Below, one piece after another: positions 11,640 to 24,054 of a stretch of 64,000 bases of DNA. A program made the translations under genes and the position numbers. The notes under the pieces are model-generated. The model had not been told where the DNA came from. It worked only from the letters and a program-made list of their open reading frames with translations, and did not search any database. The DNA comes from Septoria linicola (taxonomy: Eukaryota; Ascomycota; Dothideomycetes; Mycosphaerellales; Mycosphaerellaceae), in assembly GCA_024114885.1 (NCBI GenBank), contig CP099433.1:372001-436000 (forward strand). The letters run 5' to 3'. Every line of letters starts with the position of its first letter. Position 1 is the first letter of the stretch.

Positions 11640-14600
11640 TACGCTCTAAACGATCTTTTCTTCCTTATTAACTATTAATTAGTTACTATAGAGCCTTACT
11701 TCTATTAAGGTCAGTTCTTATCTTTCGTTACTACCTAGTAACGCTATACGGCTGTTTATATACGTAAGTAGTAACTAATATAATAGAAAACTCTTTAACT
11801 AGTTACGCGCCTAACCCTCCTCGCTATTTAAGTTACTCGTTACTAGTTACGTGCTTTATATCGCTCTAAGCTACTAATACGACTATTTAAAGACGTTCTC
11901 TTTCTCTATTACGTATAAAGAACAAGACTTCCCCTTTCTAGCGTTCTTTAACGCCTAAACGCTTATTAAGACTAGCGCTTTCGCCTTCTACCTCGCCTAT
12001 TCGAAGTCTAATATAAGAACTATCTAGATAAGATTCTCTAAAGAAGAGATAAAAATAGCTTCTTTAAGTTCTATATAAGGTATAGCGCTCGCTCGTATTA
12101 ATCGCGAAGGCTCTATCGTTAGCTTCTAGCCTTTAAGTAGACCTCTTACTAGTATAACGAACTTTAATAACGCTACCGACGCTATTCTATCGCTAGAGAC
12201 GCTATAAGAATAAGAGGAGAGTATCGACTTAGTACTTAAGTAAGTTAAGGAAGTAAATAATAGAATAAAGATTAGTATATTTAACTTCTTTAAACGCCTC
12301 TTAGCTAAGATTTTGCTAAAGTATCTTAACGCGTAGAGTATAAAGCGTAATAATATAAAGAAGATACGCTAAGAAGGCCGAGACTTAGTAAAGAAGAGAA
12401 ATATAATTTAGTAGTAGCTACGTATAGAGTTTAAGTACGAGTAGAACTTCCTCTTTCTTAACTAAGTCTTATATAATAAAGAGATACTTAGGAACCTTCG
12501 TTAATAGTTAAATAAGTATAAAGGCGTCTTCGAAGAAAGCGAGCCTAAAGACTAGGTTTTCTTAGTATAGTAAAAGTAAGATCGTTTCTATTAGTAGGTA
12601 GCGAATATATTCTCTCGTAGCTAGTATTTTTAGCTATAGAGAAGTAAGAAGACTCCTAGCTCGTAAGGCTTAGGCTTTATTAATATAAACTTAGATAGAA
12701 GACGCTACTAGAATAAGTTTAAGGTAGAGCTCTTATAAGTTAACGTATTTAGCTATAAGATAAGAGAAGCGCGCCTAGAGGCGAGCTATAAACTTAATTA
12801 GTATAGATTTATAGTTAAGCTTACTAAGAGAGAGCGTAAAGGAGAGACTTTCGAAGAACCGACTTACGTGTTCCTAGTAGTAGAGAAATAGCCTTTAATA
12901 TCCTATAGACTATTACCTTCTTCTAGAAATCTAAGATCTAATAGACGACTCTCCTTCTCTATACCTAAGAGCCTATCCTTATCTAGTCCTACTCGAAGCT
13001 CTAGTTAAGAAGAAGAAGGTAGCCTACTTACGACTCTAGAGCCTCGTCCTAGAGATTCCGTATCGTCTAGTACTATATAGAGGCTAAAAGCTTAGTTAGA
13101 GAAGTTAACGCTAAGCTCTATAAAGAAGCCTACGCTTATCCTTTATAAGAGTAGGAGGCTTACTAGAATTCGTATAGGAGAAACTATTATTAACTCGATC
13201 GAAACTTCTCCTATACTAAGTACTTTAGGTAATAGCGATCCTACGTAAGACTAAGAGTTACCTACGATAGAGCCGCTACTAGGTTTATAACGCCTATCGC
13301 TAATCGTACTAGAAGATAATAGTAGAATAGAGCTAGAGAGCGACTTAGAGCCTAATCTACGTTACTAGGCTTATACGAAGGATAGTATTACCTCCGAGGT
13401 CTATTACTATATAATTATTAGTAGTACTCTTAAAGAGGTCGATAATATCTAGGAGAAGAAGAAGGTAGCTAAGAGCTACGCTTTAATTAATATTCCTTCG
13501 TACCTTAGCTAGCCTTTTTATAAAGAATATACGACTAAGATAGATAATACTATAGGTTTAAAGCTTCTAAAGACAGCTAAAGTAACGTATACTCTCTACT
13601 AGCGTATTATTTAGATAGGTAGTATAGCCGATCTCTAAGCTTTTATCGCCTAGAATACTTAAAACTAGACGTAGTTTAAGCTAGAAGCGAATACTTTCTT
13701 CCCTAAGCCTATAGGACGTACTCGTCGTAGTAAGAAGAGTACTAATACTTAGGAACTAGAAGATAATATTAACGCTCTAATACGCGAGGTAGGTAGAAGC
13801 TATCTCGGACCCTTCTAGTTCGTAGTAACCGAAGTAGACTTGAAGGTTACTTCTAATATCTATTAGAGAGCTTAGGAGCTCTTAGACTACGATAGTAATA
13901 AGGGTACCTAGACCGACTATAGCTTCCTCTTTTATTCTCTTTCTACTAGAGGCCTATTTTAGATTCCGAGCTCTTTACTCGAAGCTATATAGTAGGAGTT
14001 TATACTATATTAATAGTATAACACAGCTATTAGTTAGTATAGTTAGTCTCGTAGTATATAGTACTCGCTATCTTAATAGCTTCTTCGCTAGTATTCTTTA
14101 CTATAGCTATACTAGCTAGTTACTACTCTATATACGACTATTAAATACGTAGCCTACCTATCTACTACCTTTTATATCTTCGACGATAAGGCTAGTTCTA
14201 ACTACTCTAACGGCTTCTAATATATCGCCTTAAATAAGAATATATTACTTAAGGAGAAAGGCCTTAATTAGGTTCAACTTACGATCTCTCTAGACGATAC
14301 TAGCGATAGAGGACGGCTTCTACTAACCTCTAATACGATTAGTAATAGGCTCTTTAACCTTAAGGAGGTAAAGTAGCTAGCGAGGCGTATTATCTCTAAT
14401 AAGTAAAGCTATAGTATAGGCTTCGTTAAGACTATACCTCTAGTAATTACTAACGATATAAAAGCTAATCTTAAGCTTAGTTAGAAGAATCCTTATACTA
14501 ATATAAGCTCGCTAGTTATTTCGTATTTCTATATCCTTTAGTAGTATACTCGTATAGGCGAAGAGTATTATATAATTCTAATAGTGTTTCTAGCCTACTC

Positions 14601-15120
14601 TAATAGTCGTATATTAAATAAGCTACCTAATAGTAATTATATTAACGTTCCTACGGTCTATAGCGTATATCTCTATCGCGAGCGGATATCTTTTATAGCT
14701 TCTAGTACTATATACTCTATACGAGCGACAAAACCTTTCGCTATAGAGGTACTATTAACTAGCCTAGGCCCGATTTCCGATACCTTAGTAGGCCGAGTTC
14801 TATAGGCGGATTAGGTAGTAAGTATAGAAATAAAGAAGCTCTTTAGTATAAGTAAGAAGGAGTTTAAGGTCTATATAGCTAAATAGTAGACTACGGCTAA
14901 AGCTTAATTCGATACTACTTACGCTATAGCTATAGATATTAAGAAGGAGGTATTTAGCGAGGCTAGCTTTATAAGCGTAGATAGTAACTTAGAAGTATTA
15001 GTATCGAAGAAGAGAGAGGCTATTCCTAAGGAAATCTCTAAGGATATAGTAGAAGAGTAGCGTCTAGCGAATAATAATCGGATCTAAGAAGATATTTTTA
15101 GTAGTTATTATTAGAAAAGG
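11640..15120 (+). pseudogene. Long RIP-mutated reading frame, unknown protein (probably transposon-borne)
   Basis: One forward frame keeps coding character for about 1150 codons. Its stops are TAG or TAA at places where Gln or Trp would fit, and I found no frameshift at the anchor points checked (12,001; 12,241; 13,501; 14,584). The longest intact part is 14,584-14,805 (73 codons). The predicted protein would be charged and Ser/Lys/Arg rich in the first half. I recognise no reverse transcriptase, transposase or helicase motif. It sits between a gypsy element and a Copia element, so a mobile-element origin is likely but unproven. The start and end are approximate. Confidence 0.45.
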
Positions 15121-15549
15121 TAACTATTTAATAGGCCTCTAATTAAAAGTTTAATAGACTTTAATAGGAAAACTAGCTAGTTTTAAGTAATTCTAAGAAG
15201 GCTCTATAAGTAGTTAGGTATCTAGTTAGATACTAAGAAAGAGAGGATTAGTAAGGTAAAGGCCTACCTATATACTATACTTAGTAACTTTAGTATAAAA
15301 GCAAGATAGTAGCTCGTTTCTAAGATAGTAATATTTATTCTACTTAATTAATTTAATGTCCTACGGTCCTAGTATAAAGCTCTTAGTCCTAGGACTACTA
15401 GTTTAAACTCGTTACTACTATTCAACCTACGTATTATAAGACTATTACTCTCTAAATAGGTCTTATTCTATAATAGCTACTCTTATACCTACCTAGGAGG
15501 TTAGTATTAAGATAGTTATTATCTATTACTAGGATATATTCTAGATATA

Positions 15550-17752
15550 ACTATAGATTTCTACTTCTTACTTATCTAGGAGATTAGTATACTATAAAGG
15601 AAGAAGACATATCTAAGGATTAAGACTCTATTAGTTTTATCTATTATATAGTTAGAGTCTATATATCTAGTAAGATAGCCTTAACTATTTCTTAAGTATC
15701 TTAGACTAAGGTCTAGGTTTGATCTTAGGTATCTAGTTAGCTTCTTTAGAGCCTTTATATGTCCTACTATTAGATTACTAATATAGGAGCTTAATCTTCT
15801 AAAAGTAAATAAAATGTCTAGTCTTATAATAGTTATAAGCTATATCTATGTTCTAATAATAGATTAGTACTCCTATTTATTATACCTTTTATTATTTAGT
15901 CTAGTAGGCTTTAGACTTTTATAGCTATCTATTAGTAAAAGAGTTAGTAATATAGTTTCTTAGCCTATTCCTATTTTAGCTAGGTTTTCTTAGATATAAT
16001 ACTTCTAATTAAGTTTTAGCTAGCCTTACTATCTATTTCTTATTAATCTTATTCTAAGAATCTTATCTAGCTCTTTAAGATTCTTAATCTTAAGTATCTT
16101 ACTAAGTTAGTCTTTAAACTAGAGAATATCTTCTAGTTTCTCTATAGTAATAGATATATTATTAATATAGGTAAGAATTATTAGATCTTTCCTTTTCTTA
16201 TAAATTAAAAGATATAGGTCTACTTCTAATTATCTAGATCCTATTCTTTTTAGCTTTAATATATATAGCTAATTCTAGTCTCTTATAGCTTACTTTAGCC
16301 TATAGAGACTTCTTAGAACTTATAAGACTATACTAGTTAGTAGTTTAATATCTAGTAATAGAATTATATAGATATTCTTATATAGAGTACTCTCTATATA
16401 TATATTATTTATATCTACTTAGTATAGGACTAGGTCTTTCTTATAGACTATAGCTATAAATCCTCTTAGAGTATTCTACCTAACTATAGAGGTAAAAGTT
16501 TCTATATAATCTACTCTATACTTTTAAGAGAATTCTCTTATAACTAGTCTTAACTTAAACTTCTTAATAGCTCTACTAATTTTTCTTTTTATATTTAAGA
16601 CCTATCTTAAAGTAAATAGTTAGATCTCTTTAATAAGATAACTATAGTCTAGGTATTATTACTTATAAGTATATCTAGTTTCTTCTAGATAGCTTCTTAC
16701 TAGAGATAACCTTATCTAAGATTACTTACTACTTCCTTATAGTTCTTTAAGATTAGAACCTTCTATTTATATATTCTTACTTCCTTAGTAGTAGAGAATA
16801 TAATCTCTTGAATTTTCTTTAAGAATTCTAAGTTCTATAAAATATCTAGGTTAATAGAACTTATAGCTAAAAAGAAAGTTTAATACTCTAGAAGTATTTC
16901 CTTATCTATCTAGCTAGTCTAATCTAACTTAAGTCTAATTAGCTTTAGCTTCTAGTTAAATCTATTAAGTTCTTAGAATACTTTCTACTTTCTAAGAAAT
17001 TACCTTAGAGCTATCTACTTCTAATCTAGCTCTATAGTTTCTTAAATAGAATTCTTAGATTCTTTTTTAACTTTCTCGTAGTCTAGGAATTTTCTATACT
17101 CTCCTATATCTTCAAGTAGATATAGAAGTTATATAAAAAGTTTCTTTCTTTTCTAAATCGATACTAATAGCTAAGGAGGCTTCTACTAGCTTAGACTAGA
17201 AGATAGAATTTAATTAGGCTTTTAGAGCCTAACTAACTCTATAGATAGGTTATTCTACTATAATACTATAGTTAGTTTCCTATTATCTAAGATACTTCTA
17301 CTAGCTTATAGAGTAGGCTAGCTAATAGTTCTTAGCCTTCTAACTAGTCTTCTTTCTAGCGCTAAACTAGAGAGATTCTTAACCTTAATATTTAAGTCTA
17401 ATTCTCTATCTAGTTTATCTTTAAAGAAGATTATATTAGTATACTACTTAATAGCCTTTATATCTAGCTTCTAGAACTTCTATACCTTTACTATATTATT
17501 ATAGTATCTAATAAATATAGTATCTTTTCTTCTATTTATTACTTTATTACTCCTTACCTATTAAGGCTATACTCTTATATCTATATATATAATAGCTCTA
17601 TATCCTTATATCTTAAGATAGAAGACTATTAGTTTAATTCTATTAAAAGCTTTATTAGGTAAGAGCTTAAATCTCTTAATATTAGGTCTATTTAGAAGCT
17701 TATTTCTTATATATACCTATACTTCTAAGGCTTCTAGCTAAAATTTAATTAG
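15550..17752 (-). mobile_element. Old Copia element, 3' half of pol, split by a younger insertion
   Basis: The reverse complement of this block aligns by eye with the pol part of the younger Copia element (its positions of about 20,590 to 22,700), for example the stretch around 15,840-15,920 against 22,320-22,440. It is far more RIP-mutated than that copy. It joins 24,055-26,880 to make a single minus-strand element interrupted at the duplicated ATTAG. The 3' end (RNase H end and 3' LTR) is missing: similarity stops near 15,550. Confidence 0.75.
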
Positions 17753-18029
17753 TATTAAGAATATATCCTAGATAGTTAGTCTAGACATAGACATTTAGGC
17801 ATGGTTCTGGATGCCTAAGGCATCCACCTGAGGCTTGGCAAGAGGTACATCTTGCTTCTCTTTCTTCTCTTCTTAGATAACTAACTTAATTAACTTTGTA
17901 TTTAGTTCCTAGCATATTACTACTACACTATATATATAAGTTAGTTCAAGATTGATCCCCTATTCTTCTTTACTACGCTATACCCTCCTTAACATTATAT
18001 AGTATATAATACGCCCTCTACTTTTAATA
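17753..18029 (+). repeat. 5' LTR of the young Copia element
   Basis: 277 bp, starting TATTAAGAATATATCC (originally TG..) and ending CTTTTAATA. Where it differs from the 3' LTR, nearly all differences I could compare are G/A or C/T. Confidence 0.92.
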
Positions 18030-21000
18030 GGTTATAAGCCCGGGTTTATATACTAAATAGGAGTAACCTATATTAGTATAGGTTACTTATATCCCTTGTA
18101 GTTTATAGAAAACATTTAGGGCCTAGAAGTTTCTCTAACTATATTACTAACGAAGCTAGTTTGTACCTAGTAGTATATAAGTTAGTAAAGATCTCTATAA
18201 GATAGTAGTATGTTTCTACTTTGTTAATACCTGCCTAGTTCTCTACTATTGCACCTAGTATTACTAGAGTTAGAAGAGGCTACTTAGCCTTCCTACTACC
18301 TAGTAACAGAAACTCTACTAAGAGAGAAAGATCTAAGTCTTAGTAATTTCCTAAATACGAGGAATCCCTATCCCTTAGAGCTAGTCTCCCTACTATAAGA
18401 AATTACTCTTCTCTAGAATCCTTAGCTAGTCTAAAGTATTCTACTAATTATTTATTCTATTTACCTATTTCTATAATAGACTAAGAGGACAAGAAGAGCT
18501 AAAGGATTCCAATCCTAGACAGAACTAACTAGAAGAGATAGTTTAAGCTATAGATAGACAAGCTAGAAGAGAAGGACTAGTTCTAGGCAATTAGCTAACT
18601 AATTATTAGAGGGAACCTATATATAGTTTAGTAGGACACTAGTCTCTAGATGCATGTTACTTAGAATTAATACTTCTTAAAAGATAATATAGTATATAGG
18701 TTTAGTATTAGATATAGTATTAGTAAAGATAATAAGATAGAGCTAGAGACATAGTATATTACTATACTAGTAGCTAAGATGTAGGTGATTCTCTAGAACA
18801 AGTATAATAGAGTCCTAAAGTCCTATACTATAGGTCTAATTAAGCAGTTTATTATATTTAGGATATTACCTAATAAGACAATTAGGGAAGTATAGAGATA
18901 CCTTAGAGGCCTAGGCAAGAGGATTACTAAGATTAATCCTTAGGAAGCTTACTACTAGAGCTAAGAGAAAAGGCTAAAACATCTCCTATAGTCCCTACCT
19001 ATATTATACTAAGTAGCTAAGGATACTATTATAACCTAACTATCCTTAGATATAGATACTATTCTCCTTCTACTTAAGTCCTAAGAGGTAAGAGATAATC
19101 TAGATAAGATAGACATAGGTTTAGCTATATTCTATTCTAAGTAGCTCTACTAAGGAAAGTCTCTACTAATGTGCTAGCTCTATAAGAAAGGGAAGCACTA
19201 GTTAAAAGATTGTCCTAACCTCCCTACTACTAAGAAACTGTCCTAGTAGAGAAATAGTACTAAGAACTAGAAGGACCCTTAGGGATTATTCCTTAGAGAG
19301 AGGGCTAGAAGATCCCTCTTACTAAGGAATACTAGATATATTAAGAAAGCTGTCTACAAGTTATTATTATATAATAAGCTAAAGAAGGTTGTCTAGAGAA
19401 TAGGCAAGTAGCTTTAGAGGATAGAAAAGTCTAGAAAGCTTCTAAAGAAAGGATTTTTAGCCTAGGAGTCTAGTTCTAGTTCTAATTCTAGAACTTACTC
19501 TAGTTCTAGAAGCAATAATAATTCCCTATTAGAAGATAATAACTAAGATAAGTTGGCCTATTCTATAATTAAGGCTAAAGGCAAGTTATTACCCTAAGAA
19601 TAGCTCTTAGATTCCTATACCTTATCCTATATAACTAACTAACTATCCTTCTTTAGATTAGTAAAGCTACTAAGGAAGAAAGTATAGATTAAGGTAGGAG
19701 GAGGATACCTCTATATAACCTACTCTAGACTAGTATAGATAAAGGGAATCTTAAAAGGAGAAGTTCTACTTAATAAGGTACTATTTGTTCCTAATCTTAG
19801 AGTAAATCTTATATTATAGGATTAGTTTAGTAAGTAATTTAGAGTCTAGAAGCCTAATTTCACTCTTACCTCCCTAGATAGCTAAACAGTTATAAAGACC
19901 AAGCTAGTTAGAGGTGTTCTATTTGTTAGTAAGATATTACCTCTCCTATAGGAAAAGTTATATTACTTACTATATAATTATATAGAGGTTAATAATGCCT
20001 ATACTGCCCTATTAGAGAAGGATCTGAAATAGTAGGAGCTATAGTATAGAAGATTTGTATACTTTAGAAGAGGGTTACTCTTAAACCTTTATAAAGTTAC
20101 TAACCTAAAGGAAAGAATTCTAATTCCTAACTAGGAAGAGTATAAGTATAGGATCTATATAATAGGCAAGATAAAGAAACACCTAGGTAAGTCTATTAAG
20201 AGAAGACCTGAAAGATTAGCCCTTATATTAGTAGATATCTGTAGACTATTACTATTATTAGTAAAAGGTTTTATATAGTAGCTTGAGATTATTAATAATT
20301 TCTTAAGAAAGAAATAGGTATTTCTACTTAAAGCTAGATTAGATACACTAACTGCTCTTTAGAACTAGAGGATTAAGGTAGAAAGGCAGTTAGTAGTACT
20401 CCTTAAGTCTGTAAGAGCTAACAATGCTAGAGAGATTACTACTTTAATTAAATAATAGGAGAAGGACTTTAGAATTACTCTTAAGCTAACTAAGGCCTAT
20501 AATTCACTTTAGAATAGAGTAGTTAAGAGGTCTATCCAAACATTAGAGGCCTCTATTAGAGTAATACTTGAAGAAAGTAAGATACCTATTAAGTTTTAGC
20601 TAGAAGCCCTTAAAGTATAGGTGTATATAAGAAACAAGCTTCTAAATAGACCTAATGTTAAGGGATTTAAGCTCTTACTTAATAAAGCTTTTAATAGGAT
20701 CAAACTAATAGTCTCCTACCTTAAGGTATAGGGATATAGAGCTATAGTATATATAGATACAAGAGTATAGCCTTAGTAGGCAAGGAGTAACAAACTAATA
20801 AACAGAGGAAAGGATACTATATTTATTAGATACTATAACAATATAGTAAAGGTATAGAAGTTCTAGGAGCTAGATATAAAGGCTATTAAGTAGTATACTA
20901 ATATAATCTTCTTTAAAGATAAGCTAGGTAGAGAATTAGACTTGAATATTAAGATTAAGAATCTCCCTAGTTCAGCTCTAGAAAGAAGACCTATTAGAAG

Positions 21001-23772
21001 GCTAAGAACTATTAGCTAGCCTACTCTATAAGCTAGTAGGAGTACCTTATATACTCCTAGTCTAGACTAGTAGAAGCCTCCTCCTCCTTAGCTATTAGTA
21101 TAGGTTTAGGAAGGAAAGAAACTCTTTATATAACTTCTACCTCTACTAGAAGATATAGGAGAGTATAGAAAATTCCTAGACTAAGAGAAAGTTAAGAAAG
21201 AATCTAAGAATTCTGTCTAAGAAACTATAGAGATAGATTATAAGTAGACAGCTCTAAGGCAAACTCTTAGAAAGAGGAAAGTATCCTAAGAACTTAATAG
21301 ATTTAACTAGAAGCTAAAGCTAATTAGGCTTAAGCTAGATTAGAATAGTTAGCTAGACAAGGAAATGCTCCTAGAGTATTAGGCTTTCTTCTTAGCTATA
21401 AGCTCTATTAACCTAGACATCCTATAGGACTTAGAATTCTTAAAGGAAGTTAAAGAGATTATATTCTCTACTACTAAAGAAGTAGGAATATATAAATAGG
21501 AGGTTCTAATCCTAAGGAACTATAAGGAAGTAGTAAGTAATCCTAAGTAGGGTTATCTCTAGTAAGAAGCTATTTAGAAGGAGCTAGATATACTTACAAG
21601 TAATAACACCTAGACTATAGTAGTTTTACTAAAAGGGGCTAACTTGGTCACCTTAAGATAGGTCTTTAATATTAAGAGAAAACTTAGTAGTACTATTAAA
21701 AAGTTCAAGGCAAGACTAGTTATAAGAGGGTTCTCCTAAAAGTATAGAGTAGACTATATAGAAACTTTTGCCCCTATAGTTAGGTAGGATACTCTAAGAG
21801 GATTCATAGCTATAGTCTATAAGAAGGACCTAGTTCTGCACTAAGTAGATATAAACAATGTATTTATAGAGAGTATCCTATATAAGGATATCTATATAAT
21901 CCTACTACTAGGTATTAACCTACTAACTAGTATAGTCTTACAAGTTCTAAGAAGTCTCTATAGGCTAAAGTAAGCTATAAGAGACTAGAATTAGCTATAT
22001 ATATTAAAGCTAAAAGGAATAGGATTTAGACAATTAGAAGTAGACCTATGTCTTCTAATCTATAAGAAAAGGAAAGACCTAATAATCCTAATCTATATTA
22101 ATAATATACCTATTACTATAGAGAGACTAGAAGATGTCCTCTAGTTTAAAGACTAACTTAGTAAGGTCTTTAAGATCAAAGATCTTAGAGAACTAGACAA
22201 GATTCTTAGAATGAGACTAATAAGAAATAGATAGCAAGGCTAGCTAAAACTTAACTAGAAGCACTATATCTAAGAGAACCTAGCTAAGATAGGAATAGGT
22301 TAAGAGACTATATTACTAACTCTTTTACTAATAGACAGCTATAAAAGTCTAAAGCCTACTAGACTAAATAATAAAAGGTATAACAAATAGGAGTACTAAT
22401 CTATTATTAGAACATAGATGTAGCTTATAACTATTATAAGACTAGACATTTCATTTGCCCTTAGAAGATTAAGCTCCTATATTAGTAATCTAATAGTAGG
22501 ACATATAAAGGCTCTAAAGAAGCTAACTAGATACCTAAGATCAAACCTAGACCTTAGTCTAAGATACTTAAGGAATAGTTAAGGCTGTCTTACTAGATAT
22601 ATAGACTCTAACTATATAATAGACAAGACTAATAGAGTCTCAATCCTTGAATATATCTTCTTCCTTTATAGTGCACTAATCTTCTAGATAAGTAAGAAGC
22701 AGAAATCTGTAGCTATATCTATAATAGAAGCTAAATATATAGCTATAGGAGTATATACAAAACAGTTATAGTTCCTTAGTACTCTTTTAAGAGAGCTTAG
22801 ATGCCTAGAGTTAGTAGGAGAATGTTCTTACTAACTAAGGATCCTTAGTAACTAGGAAACTATTACTAGAATTAGGCTAATTTAGCTAAAAGGTAATAAC
22901 TAAGCTGCCCTTACTCTAGTTAAGGACTTATATGTTTATAATAAGTCTAAACACATTAATATCTTATACAATGCTATAAGAAAGCTCTAGTAGAACAGAC
23001 TTATCTCTATAGAATATATGAATATAAAAGAGATAGTAGTAGATAGTCTTACTAAGCTAAAGAATAGACTATAGTTTTAGGAGTTTGTAAGGTAGCTCTA
23101 CCTTATATAAGAGATATATAAAAGATAACTCCAAGCCTTAGAGTTAAACTAAGAGGAGTCTAAAAGAAAGATTTTAGTTACTTGACTCCTCCTTAGTTAG
23201 ACTTTATAAAGTCCTAAATACCCTTACTAATATTAGACCTGTTACTAACTACAATATTACTATATAGTACCTAGCTAAACTAGATACCCTCTAAGGCCAA
23301 GTACTAGTTAATATTAAAGACCTCCTCTATAGTAGCTATTATCTCCTCTACTAGTATATAGTTACTCTGCTCCCTAGCTTGATATAAGATCCCTATAGCT
23401 AAGAATAGTGCACCCTAAAGGCTATTAGGGAACTAAGAAGCTATGTAGAATATAACTAAGTAGGGGACCAGGCTATAAGGAATCTAGGAAGCTGTTAGAA
23501 TTAGCTATAAGAAAGGATAGGAGCAACTTACTAGATAGTCTATATCCTAAACAATCTACTCCTATATAAGAGAGGAGGAAGATCTTATAGAAGGCATTTC
23601 TTTTGCCTTTTTATAGGAGATAGTAGTATAGAAAGTTTGTTAGATTAATAGTTAGTACTGTCTAGTTATTAGTCTGAAAAGCAAGTACTTAATAACTAAT
23701 TAAGATTAGGGCTAGTACTTGAGTATTATAGATGATCTATAGAAAGATCTGACTATATAGCATGAGTAGGAG

Positions 23773-24049
23773 TGTTAAGAATATATCCTAGATAGTTAGT
23801 CTAGACATAGACATTTAGGCATAGTTCTAGATACCTAAGGCATCTACCTAAGGCTTAGTAAGAGGTACATCTTGCTTCTCTTTCTTCTCTTCTTAGATAA
23901 CTAACTTAATTAACTTTGTATTTGGTTCCTAGCATATTACTACTACACTATGTATATAAGTTAGTTCAAGATTGATCCTCTATTCTTCTTTACTACACTA
24001 TACCCTCCTTGACATTATATAGTATATAATACGCCCTCCACTTTTAATA
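23773..24049 (+). repeat. 3' LTR of the young Copia element
   Basis: 277 bp, still starting with the original TG (TGTTAAGAATATATCC) and followed by the ATTAG duplication. Some positions are mutated here but not in the 5' LTR, and the reverse also holds. Confidence 0.92.
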
Positions 24050-24054
24050 ATTAG

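Larger units (their letters stand above)
17753..24049 (+). mobile_element. Young Ty1/copia LTR retrotransposon, lightly RIP-mutated
   Basis: 6297 bp with 277-bp LTRs and ATTAG duplicated on both sides (17,748-17,752 and 24,050-24,054). The forward strand shows a zinc-knuckle gag segment near 19,170-19,230 (C..LYKKGKH..LKDC). Integrase-type sequence follows to about 20.9 kb. Next is a Copia reverse transcriptase with a FAPIV-like block and VDINNVFIES (about 21,750-21,880), then a Copia RNase H with SKKQKS and EAKYIAI (about 22,690-22,780). Unlike its neighbours it retains many CA and TG dinucleotides, so it is the youngest insertion here, but TAG codons inside pol show it too has been hit. It lies inside pol of an older copy of the same family. 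Confidence 0.9.
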
